Shown: positions 1 to 9,880, counted from the first letter of the stretch. The stretch: 64,000 bases of DNA from Pseudoalteromonas aliena SW19 (GCF_014905615.1 NZ_AQGU01000022.1:465277-529276), one strand, 5' to 3'. The notes: generated by a model from the sequence alone, not told the origin. Numbers and translations are program-made.

Positions 1-38
1 TTTGGATAAATAAGCCCTGACTTTCTTTAATATATGTA

Positions 39-73
39 AAACGCACACAAGCATAATTTAGCCGTGTGCGTTT
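39..73 (-). terminator. Inverted repeat downstream of the metalloprotease gene
   Basis: A 10-bp perfect inverted repeat (AACGCACAC arm at 39-48, matching arm at 64-73) lies just beyond the stop of the minus-strand protease gene. On the minus strand it is followed by a short, weak T stretch. It is probably a rho-independent terminator, but the T tract is poor. Confidence 0.45.
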
Positions 74-87
74 CTTAAAGGGCGCTT

Positions 88-2313
88 TTAATTGATTGTG
101 ATTTGTACATCAATCCAAGCATTTGCAGTACCTAAGGTTCCGCCTGTTTCTATTGGATAGATACTAAACCCGTTCCAAGGGTCAATAAAAGTTTGATTTA
201 TTTGCAATGGTGCATCATTAAAGTCCTCTAATGCCCAACTTGAACTACGTGAATTTGGTGTAGAATCAAGTAATAAAGAATTATGGTTATACCAAGGAGC
301 CGCATTTTCATCCATATAATTTTGCAAGTTAATTAAAATACCATTCTGCAGCAGGGGTGTACGAAGCTGATTATTTGGCGCTGTATTAATCTCACTTTTC
401 TGCATTGTACGGTATTCTACCCAGTAAGTTTTATCACCATCACCTGATTTAATCTTTAGTCCAATAGCGCCAGGTGCATTGTGTCCAGCCGCTGTTCCAT
501 GATTAAATGTATAAATTCGATATCTTCCTGAAGTAGTAACAGTTGGTACATCTGTTTCAGTTATCCAATTATTAAAATATCCCTTATACATTAAATTCAT
601 TTCTTCTAAAGAGTGAGCTCCCATACCCATTAAGCCAAATACGTTGCCATAGTTAGTAACCGAGTCATTACTATTTCCATTTAAGATACTATTACCACCT
701 TCAATAGACATTGAGTGATGTAAACCTAAAGCATGACCAGCTTCATGAGCAATAGTACCTGCTTTATAAGTATAGATTTCCATTAGCGGAGGACCTGCTT
801 GAGAGTTAATAAAATAGCTCGCTTCAGTCCCAACTGGTGGTGACGTCACCATTATAATCGTACCTTCACCTGGGAAATTAGGATCAACACCCGCATTCAC
901 TAACTGCTCTTTGTATCCTGGATTCCATTTATTTTTATCATAATTGTAGTAATCATGGTTATTAGGCATGGTGATCTTTGACTTTATTTCCCATGTGAAA
1001 TTAAATTTCCCATAAGATTGCTCAGTAAAATACGCCTTGGTCTTCTGCATCTCAGCGTTAATTTGAGCTGTAGTAAACTCTAAATCTTGATCTGGAAATC
1101 TGATTGGGTAGACGAGTACATGAACACTGTTGTAATCATAGCCATCATTTCCTGGATCTACGGGCCCAGGTGTAACTCGACAAGTAGTTGCATTAAAATC
1201 AGCAACAATACTTACGCCTTTAAATAACCCTTCTAAGTTAACATTATTCCAACCATTTTTAGGCTGTGTTAGTACTACGCACTCAGTATTACCCACATGC
1301 AAGGATCTAATACTGTCATCTCCAGCTCTTGGCCAACCATTAGCACTTGCTGCTAATGTTAAGTTACCCAAGCCATGCGCAGTACTAAAAGCAATACTTG
1401 TTACATTTTGATTAAATGTCGAAACACTGAAACCATGTTTTTGTGAAGAAGCCGGCACACATACGGGAACACCATCCAATAGTGATGTTTCTGTTGTTGG
1501 CGCTTGTATGGCACAGATATCATCTAATGTACCCGAGTTTGGATTGGTCGTATCTGATTGAGCTGTTTTAACAGTAACCGTATTACTCCAGCTTGACTTA
1601 TTGGTACTGTTTTGCCCAAACATAGTGTAATAATAAGTCGTATTTTCTGTTAAACCCGTATCAGTGTAACTGGTACTATTTGAACCAATAGTTGCAATTG
1701 CCTGCCAAGAAGATCCAGCACTTGAGCGTTGAATTTCAAAGCTATCCTCATTATTAGAATTATCACTCCATGTTAAATTAATGCTTGTGCCATTTGGGGA
1801 TCCTTTGAGATTATTGGGAGCCCTTAAAGGACCCGTGCTATTCCCTCCGGTACCAGGCGTTTCATCACCATTTCGACAACTAGTAGCGCCAAAATCAACA
1901 ACTATAGACGCGTTATCCCGCTCGCCTGATATTGCGATCATGAGCCAATGTTGACTGGGGTTGTTAATGATAACGCATTCTTGGTTTGAATCTGCCGTTA
2001 ATGACTTGTAGGCTGTACTATTAGGGCCTGTACTAGGCCAGCGCCCTTGATCTACATATAGATTTAAATCTCCCGAACCATGTGCAGTGCTAATTGCAAT
2101 ACTATCATGCGAGCTGGCACCACTTAAGCTTAAATAGGCCACATTGGTATTGCTTATACAAATGGGTACTCCATCACTTATTGAGGTCGAAGATCCTTGC
2201 GTTGCACACATATCAGGCAAGTCTGCACTAAATGCATGATGTGAAAAAAAGGCTAAAGAACCAATAAGTCCTTTAGCTAGTCTTGATGAGGGTCGTATCA
2301 TTATATTCACCAT
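88..2313 (-). CDS. Secreted gametolysin-like (M11-type) zinc metalloprotease with duplicated N-terminal domain and FN3
   Basis: Extracellular zinc endopeptidase, 741 aa. A signal peptide covers residues 1-30 (cleavage after FSA). Residues 31-147 and 264-379 are two copies of one domain; each starts with a C-x15-17-C pattern and ends in a TxCR motif (Cys 36, 52, 113, 147 and 267, 285, 345, 379). This resembles pre-peptidase-like beta domains. A fibronectin type III domain lies between them (about 163-250). The catalytic domain (about 395-741) has the metzincin zinc site HEAGHALGLHH at 523-533 and a Met-turn GLMGMG near 560-565, as in gametolysin-like M11 peptidases. The gene stands alone, about 0.5 kb downstream of a membrane regulator on the same strand, which may control it (inference). 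The substrate is unknown. Family M11 is my best match; another metzincin family is possible. Confidence 0.85.
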   Translation of the reverse strand: MVNIMIRPSSRLAKGLIGSLAFFSHHAFSADLPDMCATQGSSTSISDGVPICISNTNVAYLSLSGASSHDSIAISTAHGSGDLNLYVDQGRWPSTGPNSTAYKSLTADSNQECVIINNPSQHWLMIAISGERDNASIVVDFGATSCRNGDETPGTGGNSTGPLRAPNNLKGSPNGTSINLTWSDNSNNEDSFEIQRSSAGSSWQAIATIGSNSTSYTDTGLTENTTYYYTMFGQNSTNKSSWSNTVTVKTAQSDTTNPNSGTLDDICAIQAPTTETSLLDGVPVCVPASSQKHGFSVSTFNQNVTSIAFSTAHGLGNLTLAASANGWPRAGDDSIRSLHVGNTECVVLTQPKNGWNNVNLEGLFKGVSIVADFNATTCRVTPGPVDPGNDGYDYNSVHVLVYPIRFPDQDLEFTTAQINAEMQKTKAYFTEQSYGKFNFTWEIKSKITMPNNHDYYNYDKNKWNPGYKEQLVNAGVDPNFPGEGTIIMVTSPPVGTEASYFINSQAGPPLMEIYTYKAGTIAHEAGHALGLHHSMSIEGGNSILNGNSNDSVTNYGNVFGLMGMGAHSLEEMNLMYKGYFNNWITETDVPTVTTSGRYRIYTFNHGTAAGHNAPGAIGLKIKSGDGDKTYWVEYRTMQKSEINTAPNNQLRTPLLQNGILINLQNYMDENAAPWYNHNSLLLDSTPNSRSSSWALEDFNDAPLQINQTFIDPWNGFSIYPIETGGTLGTANAWIDVQITIN

Positions 2314-2757
2314 TTTATGTTGTATAGATAGCTATTGTTATGTTTATAAAACATCGAAAACAAACGATGCACATTAAATTAACTTAAGTGCAACACAAAG
2401 GTAATGTGTATATGATATACAATCAAATAAAATTGATATATTTATAAAACATGATCGCATTCTTAAAAGCAATTTTAAAAACACAAAAAAGCCTTATTAA
2501 ACATTAATTTAAAAAATAAAATAACCGTTATTATTAATGATATACGTGTAGATGATGAGTAATGATAAAAAATGGTAAACAATAAAAAACAAAATAAATA
2601 ATACTTAAAAAATAGTTCGCGCTTATTTATTATAAAAACATAAATATGAAATATATCGACTCTGATTTTTGTTATTTAAGCAATTAACAAATTACAATAT
2701 GAACAACCATTCGGTAACAAGTAATTCTATAAATATAATTTAATTCTCAAAAAATTA
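2314..2757. other. AT-rich intergenic region upstream of the metalloprotease
   Basis: About 440 bases of very AT-rich sequence with no convincing coding potential on either strand. It must contain the promoter of the metalloprotease gene (minus strand). I cannot single out -35/-10 boxes, because many AT hexamers would match. Confidence 0.5.
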
Positions 2758-2790
2758 AAAAGCCCACATGTAAAAGTGAGCGTTTTAAAT
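2758..2790 (-). terminator. Rho-independent terminator of the CadC-like regulator gene
   Basis: On the minus strand GCTCAC and GTGGGC form a 6-bp stem (one G-U pair) with an 8-nt loop, followed by TTTTTAATTTTTT. It lies about 70 bases past the stop of the regulator gene. Confidence 0.55.
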
Positions 2791-2831
2791 AAATATCTTG
2801 ACCGGAGCTTAGGCTAACTTACAGAATGATC

Positions 2832-2880
2832 TGATATCAACCTGCTTATAGATGCGGTTTATTGAACAAGTAACAAATTA
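2832..2880. repeat. Degenerate copy of the ATACCAATCTGC-ended inverted-repeat element
   Basis: The stretch aligns with little gapping to the left end of the element at 5166-5326 (shared core CTGCTTATA-ATG-GGT-TATT-AAC, then a shared AAATTA). It overlaps the last codons and the stop of the regulator gene. No right end is visible. This is a similarity by eye, not a computed alignment. Confidence 0.4.
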
Positions 2881-5021
2881 CTATTGTTATCGTATGATTG
2901 AATTAGATATATATATTGCTCATCATCACTCAAAACTATATTAGGGTAATTGTCTTTACTATGAATTACGAACTCGGTAGTTTTTTTATTAAAGTCATAA
3001 TAGTAAATAGCATTTTCTCTTATTTTTACTCTGTCCATATAATATATTCCGCGCTTTGTAACTATAAAATCATTGACCGAGTAAGGATTACTGATATATG
3101 TACGCGAGATTAGTTTAATGTGTTTCAATGTTCTTGAATTATAGTAATAAATATCATAACTACCATGCTCACTATAATAAAAATCATCTGCTGTATGCTG
3201 CACAATAGTGTTTGCATTAGCCATGATCGACAACTTAGTTAAAGGATATCCGGTAACTGCCAATTTTACTGCATTTGGCTTATCATGCTTAAACCCTGCT
3301 AGGTACAATGAATTAGCATTCAATGAGAATCGACCGGCATAAAAACTCTCACCAAATGGACATAGAGGCGTATCTTTTCCAGTATCTATATTTACTAATC
3401 GACATGTTTTATTCAAAGATAATAACGCCTTGTTACTGCCTTTTTGCCAATTTAAACTAAGCGGAGGTTTGTATTTTGGTTTCTCATTAAATTTTGATAA
3501 TTGACGTGCTACACCCTCTTCATACCTCCATAGTTGTATTTTATAATTAGCACCCACTGAAGCGAAAATTAATCCTCCATTACCCACACCTTCAATTGCA
3601 CGAATAGACATATTATTTTTTACGATAACTTCAGCAACCCCATCACCTCCTTTTAAAGGGTTAGCATGTTTAATAATTTGAGTTGTAAGCGATGACAATC
3701 CCCAATCTTGCTGCATAATAAACTGTGGTTTACCATAAATTTTAATTGGCCAATAGCCTATATATTGTTTATCAGATACTTTAGATATGCTGCTGTTATA
3801 GACATCAAGTTTGGAAAAATATCCCTGTTCATCTATAAAATAAAGATGCTGACTATTATCGCTAAAACTAAAACCAGTCCTCATTTCATTGCTGTAAACT
3901 GGTGTTGATACTAAGTCTTTAGTATTTATATTTAGTAAATATAATCGGTAACCAAAAGCACCATCAGAGCGCATTAGCGCTAACCACTTTTTATTAGGTG
4001 ATATAGTCGCCATTAGGTCTCCGAATGTATTCATTGCCGGAGAAGTGATTTGTTCTGATATATTTAGCGCAATATTGTATAAATAAAACTTCAACGGTGC
4101 GGTTGGTGTTTCTTTTGCGTTATAAAAAAACTGGTTATTATTAAGCCAATTTATTGAGGGAGATAAATTGTGAACTGAAAGCTTTATATATATTTTAGCA
4201 TTGCTAGCTTGAAGACTTTGTGCATCAAAATCAGCTAAGTAAATTCCTCTTGAGCCTCTTTTATATCTTATAAATGCGATTTTCTTTTTATCTGGTGAAA
4301 TACTAACAAAGTTATCATTGCCAAATGGATCGTTAAAAATTTTTTTTGCATTCCCAAAATCATTTACACGACTCGCGTATAACTGCCACTTTTGAGTTCT
4401 ATCAACACGATTTGAGTAAATGAGAATCTCACCATCCTCACTCACCGAAGAGCTTTGTTCTCTTCCCTCATGGGAGGTAATCGCCGTAACAGTATTATAC
4501 TTTGTAGGTTCAACAATATACCGATAAGTAAAATAAAAAAAATAAACAATAATAAGCACTAATAATATCGATAAAAAAAGATATATATAGTTTGGTCTAT
4601 CCAATTTTGTTTTTTTAGCGCCACTCTTTAATTTTTCAGTGCAGAATTCATGAGGTAGGTCGAGCGGGTGAGTAAAAGGCTCAGACCTGCTTTGAGTAAT
4701 TCGGGCATTTAATCTGTAACCATTCGTGCCTGTTCCTGTTACCGTATGAATATATTTGGCTTTAGGATCCAACTTAGATAACGCACGGCGTAAACCATAT
4801 ATATGATTATTAATTGCATGATCACTCACTGTAGAGTTATTCCATACACGTTCTCTTAAATCATCTCTGGTGACCAATTGGCCTTCATGACTCGCGAGGT
4901 AGCATAATATTTTCATAGCCATCGATTTAATTGCTATAGACTGGCTGCCAAAGCTAACTGTATCTATTGCTGGTTCGACTTTAAATTCTGCAAGTTGAAA
5001 TATTTTTTGAAAATCGATCAT
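2859..5021 (-). CDS. ToxR/CadC-like membrane-anchored transcriptional regulator with C-terminal beta-propeller
   Basis: About 720 aa. An N-terminal OmpR/PhoB-type winged helix (about residues 10-105, with HAINNHIYGLRRAL and a GTGTNGYRL end) binds DNA from the cytoplasm. One membrane helix follows (about 145-166). The rest is periplasmic, with repeated beta-strand motifs (such as SVSEDGEILIYSNR and ISPDKKKIAFIR) typical of TolB/WD40-like propellers. The design matches CadC-type one-component regulators, but with a propeller sensor. I chose the internal ATG at 5021 (MIDFQKIF), because homology starts there and the upstream ATG at 5051 has no ribosome site. It lies directly upstream of the secreted metalloprotease on the same strand, so it may regulate that gene (inference). 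The sensed signal is unknown. Confidence 0.8.
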   Translation of the reverse strand: MIDFQKIFQLAEFKVEPAIDTVSFGSQSIAIKSMAMKILCYLASHEGQLVTRDDLRERVWNNSTVSDHAINNHIYGLRRALSKLDPKAKYIHTVTGTGTNGYRLNARITQSRSEPFTHPLDLPHEFCTEKLKSGAKKTKLDRPNYIYLFLSILLVLIIVYFFYFTYRYIVEPTKYNTVTAITSHEGREQSSSVSEDGEILIYSNRVDRTQKWQLYASRVNDFGNAKKIFNDPFGNDNFVSISPDKKKIAFIRYKRGSRGIYLADFDAQSLQASNAKIYIKLSVHNLSPSINWLNNNQFFYNAKETPTAPLKFYLYNIALNISEQITSPAMNTFGDLMATISPNKKWLALMRSDGAFGYRLYLLNINTKDLVSTPVYSNEMRTGFSFSDNSQHLYFIDEQGYFSKLDVYNSSISKVSDKQYIGYWPIKIYGKPQFIMQQDWGLSSLTTQIIKHANPLKGGDGVAEVIVKNNMSIRAIEGVGNGGLIFASVGANYKIQLWRYEEGVARQLSKFNEKPKYKPPLSLNWQKGSNKALLSLNKTCRLVNIDTGKDTPLCPFGESFYAGRFSLNANSLYLAGFKHDKPNAVKLAVTGYPLTKLSIMANANTIVQHTADDFYYSEHGSYDIYYYNSRTLKHIKLISRTYISNPYSVNDFIVTKRGIYYMDRVKIRENAIYYYDFNKKTTEFVIHSKDNYPNIVLSDDEQYIYLIQSYDNNSNLLLVQ

Positions 5022-5165
5022 GGTCTGTCTTTCGAAAAATAAGGCATACAATATACAATTAATTAATTTTTTACTAGACTATAAAAATATAGATTTATTT
5101 CGATAGTAGTACAAAGAGTTATATCTAAATGGAACCTATAAATTCATCCTATTATCGAACCACTT

Positions 5166-5326
5166 ATACCAATCTGCTTATATATGGGGTCTATTTAACG
5201 TTAAGAAAATTACGCTAGAACTAGGCAAAAATTTTTGTATCTAGTTGTTCTAAATAAAAAATTTTTAACGACGTTATAGTGCAATTTAATTCGTTAAACT
5301 GATCAAAGATTTATGCAGATTGGTAT
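5166..5326. repeat. Short inverted-repeat element (MITE-like), 12-bp perfect terminal repeats
   Basis: A 161-base non-coding element bounded by ATACCAATCTGC (5166-5177) and its exact reverse complement GCAGATTGGTAT (5315-5326). The interior carries GGTCTATTT, GTTAAGAAAAT, GCAAAAATTT and TAGTTGTTCT. A diverged, truncated copy lies at 12860-12973, and a degenerate left end at 2832-2880. It contains no gene. The rest of the 5022-5425 gap holds the regulator promoter region and the typA terminator. Confidence 0.7.
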
Positions 5327-5364
5327 TAAGCAGCAATAAGAAATTATAGCCATTCCAAAACACA

Positions 5365-5400
5365 AAAAAGCCGCTGTATTTTTCAATACAGCGGCTTTTA
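5365..5400 (-). terminator. Rho-independent terminator of typA
   Basis: A near-perfect 16-bp stem (AAAAGCCGCTGTATT and its complement) with a 4-nt TTTC loop and A/T-rich flanks. It lies 25 bases past the typA stop and could also work on the plus strand. Confidence 0.9.
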
Positions 5401-5425
5401 AAATCACTTTATTTAAATAAGGTGA

Positions 5426-7249
5426 TTATGCTTTAGGTGCACGACCCGCACGTTTACGTTCGTTTTCAGTAAGATGACGCTTACGGATACGAATGTTTAG
5501 TGGAGTAACTTCAACTAGCTCGTCATCATCGATGAACTCAAGCGCTTGCTCAAGTGAGTAGTTAAGGTGTGGAGAAAGCGTTTGTGCTTCATCTGTACCA
5601 GATGCACGTACGTTAGTTAACTGCTTACCTTTAAGGGCGTTAACTGTAAGGTCGTTATCACGGTTATGAATACCGATAACCATACCTTCGTATACTTCAA
5701 CACCGTGACCGATGAATAAACGGCCGCGTTCTTGTAAGTTGAATAATGCGTTAGTAAGTGCTTTACCTGTTGCGTTTGCAATCATTACGCCGTTCTTACG
5801 AACACCGATGTCGCCACCTTTGTGAGGACCGTAATGATCGAACGTATGGTACATAAGACCAGAACCTGAAGTAAGCGTCATGAAATCAGTTTGGAAACCA
5901 ATTAAACCACGGCTAGGGATCATGAAGTCTAAACGCATACGGCCTTTGCCATCTGGCGTCATGTTAGTAAGTTCACCTTTACGTAGGCCAACTTGTTCCA
6001 TAACAGAACCCTGATGCTCGTCTTGACAGTCAATAGTTACTGTTTCAAACGGTTCTTCTAGAACGCCATCGACAGTACGTAAGATAACTTCTGGACGAGA
6101 AACTGAAAGCTCGTAACCTTCACGACGCATGTTCTCGATTAAGATACCTAGGTGTAATTCACCACGACCAGAAACACGGAAACTATCTGGGCTAGCAGTA
6201 TCTTCAACGCGAAGTGCTACGTTGTGTACTAATTCTTTGTCTAAACGCTCACGGATATTACGTGACGTTACAAACTTACCTTCTTTACCACAGAAAGGTG
6301 AGTTATTTACAGAGAATGTCATTGTTACAGTTGGCTCATCAACACTTAGTGGTGGTAATGCTTCAACGTTTCCAGGGAAACAAACTGTGTCTGAAATCTT
6401 AAGCTCACCAATACCTGTTACAGTTACGATGTTACCAGCGTAAGCTCTTTCAGTTTCGATACGTTCAAGACCTAGGTAGCTTTGTACTGCGCCAATTTTA
6501 CCATTACGTGTAGTGCCATCAGCACTGATAATAGTAACTTGTTGGTTAGGAGCAACAGAACCACGTTTGATACGACCAATACCAACTACACCAACATAAG
6601 AGTTGTAATCTAGTTGAGAAATTTGCATTTGGAAATCACCTTCAGGATCTGCATCCGGCGGTGATACTTCTTCAACGATCATCTTGAACATAGGTTCCAT
6701 GTTGTCTGATGGCTCGTCTAAATCTAGTGTTGCCCAGCCGTTGATAGCTGAAGCGTAGATTACTTTAAAATCTAACTGTTCGTCAGTTGCACCAAGGTTG
6801 TCGAATAAATCAAAGATTTGATCCATAACCCAATCAGGACGTGAACCTGGCTTATCAATTTTATTGATAACGACGATTGGCTTTAAGCCTTGCGCGAATG
6901 CCTTTTGCGTAACGAAACGCGTTTGTGGCATTGGACCTTCTTGAGCATCAACAAGTAATAATACTGAGTCAGCCATCGAAAGTACGCGTTCAACTTCACC
7001 ACCGAAATCGGCGTGTCCTGGGGTATCTACGATATTGATATGGTAGTCATTCCAAGAAATGGCTGTGTTTTTAGCCAAAATGGTAATACCACGTTCTTTC
7101 TCAATGTCGTTTGAGTCCATCACGCGCTCTTCGTTACCGCCGCGTGTTTCTAATGTACCTGATTGCTCAAGTAGTTTGTCAACCAGAGTTGTTTTACCGT
7201 GGTCAACGTGCGCGATAATCGCTATATTTCTTAACTTTTCGATGCTCAT
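5426..7249 (-). CDS. typA: Ribosome-associated GTPase TypA/BipA
   Basis: Translational GTPase of the EF-G-like superfamily (607 aa). It binds ribosomes and assists 50S assembly and translation under stress and cold. The GTPase motifs are complete: [10 protein letters not shown] (P-loop), RGITI (switch I), [10 protein letters not shown] (G3) and NKID (G4). The EF-G-like domains and the basic C-terminal TypA domain follow, ending in [20 protein letters not shown] chose the ATG at 7249 (MSIEKLRN) because it matches the family N-terminus and has a GAG a few bases upstream. An in-frame extension to 7300 has no family similarity. It is divergent from glnA, an adjacency also found in enterobacteria. 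Confidence 0.97.
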   Translation of the reverse strand: MSIEKLRNIAIIAHVDHGKTTLVDKLLEQSGTLETRGGNEERVMDSNDIEKERGITILAKNTAISWNDYHINIVDTPGHADFGGEVERVLSMADSVLLLVDAQEGPMPQTRFVTQKAFAQGLKPIVVINKIDKPGSRPDWVMDQIFDLFDNLGATDEQLDFKVIYASAINGWATLDLDEPSDNMEPMFKMIVEEVSPPDADPEGDFQMQISQLDYNSYVGVVGIGRIKRGSVAPNQQVTIISADGTTRNGKIGAVQSYLGLERIETERAYAGNIVTVTGIGELKISDTVCFPGNVEALPPLSVDEPTVTMTFSVNNSPFCGKEGKFVTSRNIRERLDKELVHNVALRVEDTASPDSFRVSGRGELHLGILIENMRREGYELSVSRPEVILRTVDGVLEEPFETVTIDCQDEHQGSVMEQVGLRKGELTNMTPDGKGRMRLDFMIPSRGLIGFQTDFMTLTSGSGLMYHTFDHYGPHKGGDIGVRKNGVMIANATGKALTNALFNLQERGRLFIGHGVEVYEGMVIGIHNRDNDLTVNALKGKQLTNVRASGTDEAQTLSPHLNYSLEQALEFIDDDELVEVTPLNIRIRKRHLTENERKRAGRAPKA

Positions 7250-7584
7250 ATATTTACTCAGAGAAATTAAATTCTCAATGATCCTGCAAGATCTACGCAC
7301 TCATCCACGCTTTCGCGAGATGTCCCAGCATAGGATTTAAAAGGGCGCATATTATCCCTCATTAATGACATGGATGAAAGTTTATCCAATATAAATTTGG
7401 AAACTTTCTCAATACTTTTACTAAGTATCTGTTTTATATATGACAATTATATGAATTAAATTTCGATTATTTTTTGAAAAATAGCTATTTAGGCTATTTT
7501 ATCGATATTTTTGGTACTCCTTTGCATTTAGGTTATGCTAATTTCGAACGTTTAAATTATCAACAAATCACACCGTGTAAATAT

Positions 7585-7622
7585 TGCACCACAATGGATA
7601 TTTTACGCACCAAAACAGTGCG
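7585..7622 (+). promoter_or_regulatory. Two NtrC-binding-like enhancer sites upstream of glnA
   Basis: Site 1 (7585-7601, TGCACCACAATGGATAT) and site 2 (7606-7622, CGCACCAAAACAGTGCG) resemble the enterobacterial NtrC dyad TGCACCA-N3-TGGTGCA. Site 2 keeps both half-sites (GCAC...GTGC). They lie about 65-100 bases upstream of the sigma-54 promoter, the usual enhancer arrangement, and the gene controlled is glnA. The assignment is by motif similarity, supported by ntrC being in the same cluster. Confidence 0.75.
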
Positions 7623-7684
7623 TCACTACACTGTATTTTATAACAACTTATTTTTTTTAATTTATAAACATATAGTTATAAAAA

Positions 7685-7700
7685 TGGCATAAAATCAGCT
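7685..7700 (+). promoter_or_regulatory. Sigma-54 (-24/-12) promoter of glnA
   Basis: TGGCATAAAATCAGCT has the invariant GG (7686-7687) and GC (7698-7699) separated by exactly 10 bases, as in TGGCAC-N5-TTGC promoters. It lies about 60 bases before the glnA start and downstream of two NtrC-like sites. The -12 box (CAGCT) deviates from TTGCA. Confidence 0.75.
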
Positions 7701-7756
7701 TAGTAAATGCCAAAGCAATTATGCAGCAACAACAAAATCCAATAGTTGGAGGACAC

Positions 7757-9163
7757 ATGTCACAATCGGTTTTAGATTTTATTAAAGAAAATGACGTTAA
7801 GTTCATTGATTTACGCTTTACTGACACTAAGGGTAAAGAACAACATGTATCTATCCCTCATCATCAAGTTGATGAAGACTTTTTCGAAGACGGCAAAATG
7901 TTTGATGGCTCTTCAATTGCAGGTTGGAAGGGTATTAACGAATCAGACATGGTGTTATTACCCGATGCAGATTCTATAAAGTTAGACCCTTTTACAGAAG
8001 AAGTAACACTAATTGTCCGTTGTGATGTAGTTGAACCTTCTACACTTCAAGGTTATGAGCGCGACCCGCGTTCTGTTGCTAAGCGCGCTGAAGAATATAT
8101 GCGCTCGACTGGTATTGCCGACACGGTATTGTTTGGTCCAGAGCCAGAGTTTTTCGTATTTGACGATGTTAAATACAAATCAGATATGTCGGGTTCAATG
8201 TACAAAATTGATTCTAAGCAAGCAGCTTGGAACTCAGATAAAGAATATGCTGATGGCAACACAGGTCACCGCCCTGGTGTTAAAGGTGGTTATTTTCCTG
8301 TTGCACCTGTTGACGATTTCCAAGATTGGCGTTCAGCTACGTGTCTAGTGTTAGAAGAGATGGGCCAAGTAGTTGAAGCACATCACCACGAAGTAGCAAC
8401 AGCAGGTCAAAACGAAATCGCTACTCGCTTTAATACTATGGTATTAAAAGCGGATGAAATTCAAGAAATGAAATATGTTATCCACAACATGGCTCACTTA
8501 TACGGTAAAACAGCCACGTTTATGCCTAAGCCTGTTGTTGGTGATAACGGTTCTGGTATGCATTGTCACCAGTCTTTAGCTAAAGACGGTGTTAACTTAT
8601 TCGCAGGCGACAAGTACGGTGGCCTTTCTGAAGATGCACTTTACTACATCGGCGGTATTATCAAGCATGCAAAAGCAATTAACGCGTTTGCAAATGCCTC
8701 TACTAACTCGTACAAACGTTTAGTACCAGGCTTTGAAGCGCCTGTTATGCTTGCTTACTCTGCACGTAACCGTTCGGCATCAATTCGTATTCCAGTGGTT
8801 CCATCTGAAAAAGGTCGTCGTATTGAAGTACGCTTCCCAGATCCAACTGCTAACCCATACCTTGCTTTCTCTGCAATGCTTATGGCTGGCCTTGATGGTA
8901 TCAAAAACAAGATCCACCCTGGCGATGCAATGGATAAAGATTTATACGACTTACCAGCTGAAGAAGCCGCAGAAATTCCAACTGTTGCAGCATCACTTGA
9001 AGAAGCACTTGATGCACTTAGCGCAGATCGTGAATTCTTAACGCAAGGTGGCGTATTCACTGATGACTTAATTGATGCTTATATTGGTCTTAAGTCTAAA
9101 GAAGTAGAAAAACTTAACATGACAACTCACCCAGTTGAGTTCGAAATGTACTACAGCTGTTAA
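7757..9163 (+). CDS. glnA: Glutamine synthetase type I
   Basis: Makes glutamine from glutamate, ammonia and ATP in the cytoplasm; the central ammonia-assimilation enzyme and a dodecamer in this family. 468 aa, essentially the length of the E. coli enzyme. Visible features: the N-terminal beta-grasp ([17 protein letters not shown]), the ATP-binding stretch [17 protein letters not shown], and the adenylylation loop DLYDLPAEE, whose Tyr is the predicted target of GlnE. The start at 7757 is fixed by a strong TTGGAGG eight bases upstream; a longer in-frame start at 7721 has no such site. It heads the cluster with ntrB and ntrC and carries its own NtrC/sigma-54 promoter. A terminator follows at once, so ntrBC read-through is probably limited. 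Confidence 0.98.
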   Translation: MSQSVLDFIKENDVKFIDLRFTDTKGKEQHVSIPHHQVDEDFFEDGKMFDGSSIAGWKGINESDMVLLPDADSIKLDPFTEEVTLIVRCDVVEPSTLQGYERDPRSVAKRAEEYMRSTGIADTVLFGPEPEFFVFDDVKYKSDMSGSMYKIDSKQAAWNSDKEYADGNTGHRPGVKGGYFPVAPVDDFQDWRSATCLVLEEMGQVVEAHHHEVATAGQNEIATRFNTMVLKADEIQEMKYVIHNMAHLYGKTATFMPKPVVGDNGSGMHCHQSLAKDGVNLFAGDKYGGLSEDALYYIGGIIKHAKAINAFANASTNSYKRLVPGFEAPVMLAYSARNRSASIRIPVVPSEKGRRIEVRFPDPTANPYLAFSAMLMAGLDGIKNKIHPGDAMDKDLYDLPAEEAAEIPTVAASLEEALDALSADREFLTQGGVFTDDLIDAYIGLKSKEVEKLNMTTHPVEFEMYYSC

Positions 9164-9190
9164 TTTAGCTGTTAAAAAATGTGTGTTCTC

Positions 9191-9213
9191 AAGCCCGCTT
9201 AGCGGGCTTTTTT
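9191..9213 (+). terminator. Rho-independent terminator of glnA
   Basis: AAGCCCGC-TTAG-CGGGCTT stem-loop followed by TTTT, about 30 bases after the glnA stop. Confidence 0.92.
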
Positions 9214-9253
9214 AATGGTAAATTTAATCAATCTCCACTAAAGTTAAGTTATC

Positions 9254-9796
9254 GTGAAAATGCAGGGTTGCTGGGTGAACAACAATATTTTATTGCTAAT
9301 AATTGCTTTAGGATTAAGTGATTACTGTTATGCAGGTGAAACAAAAATATACGTTTGGAAAGATAAAAACGGCGTACTTGTGTTTTCAGACACCCCACAC
9401 TCTGGCGCAAAAGAGGTAAAACTCACCAGCCAAAATCTTACTATGCCAGCAACAAATACCGATATTTTAAACGAGCAAACTCAACCCCAAAAAACAGTGT
9501 TCAACATTACTATTTCGTCGCCTGAGCATAACCAAACAATTCACGAAAATACCGGAACAGTTTATGTAACTAGTCAAATAACACCTCGATTTGAAAGTGG
9601 TTTTACCATACAGCTTTTTATTGATGGCAAAGCAAATGGTCCTGCTAGCAATGACTCAACATTTGCTGTTAAAAATGTTCAACGCGGCGAGCACTCACTA
9701 CAATTAAAACTTTTTAATAATAAAAATAAAATTATTGCTCTAAGCGAGCCTTGTATATTCTTTATGCGCAGAAAAGGTTTAGCGCTTGGTAACTAA
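9254..9796 (+). CDS. DUF4124-domain exported protein in the glnA-ntrBC cluster
   Basis: 180 aa from a GTG start; an ATG six bases on is an alternative, and neither has a good ribosome site. A hydrophobic N-terminal signal (about residues 10-27, ending DYCYA) precedes a DUF4124 motif (IYVWKDKNGVLVFSDTPH, about 31-50). The rest is predicted beta-rich and ends in SEPCIFFMRRKG. It is probably periplasmic. DUF4124 proteins have no established biochemical role. A second DUF4124 protein is encoded at 19388-19936. Its place between glnA and ntrB suggests it may share nitrogen control, but the glnA terminator lies between them, so a separate promoter is needed. Confidence 0.8.
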   Translation: MKMQGCWVNNNILLLIIALGLSDYCYAGETKIYVWKDKNGVLVFSDTPHSGAKEVKLTSQNLTMPATNTDILNEQTQPQKTVFNITISSPEHNQTIHENTGTVYVTSQITPRFESGFTIQLFIDGKANGPASNDSTFAVKNVQRGEHSLQLKLFNNKNKIIALSEPCIFFMRRKGLALGN

Positions 9797-9880
9797 ATTT
9801 AACCGTAATACATAGGCGCAGCAGTCCATTTTAATAAAATAACTTGCCTGCAAACATCTGCGCACTAAAATGGTGCAACT

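Noticed and set aside
7512..7526. TGGTACTCCTTTGCA, a possible sigma-54 promoter
   Set aside because: GG and GC are nine rather than ten bases apart, and it lies upstream of the NtrC-like sites. The element at 7685-7700 fits better.
7474..7692. A 72-codon plus-strand reading frame upstream of glnA
   Set aside because: It runs through the NtrC-like sites and has low-complexity, AT-driven composition, no ribosome site and no recognisable family.
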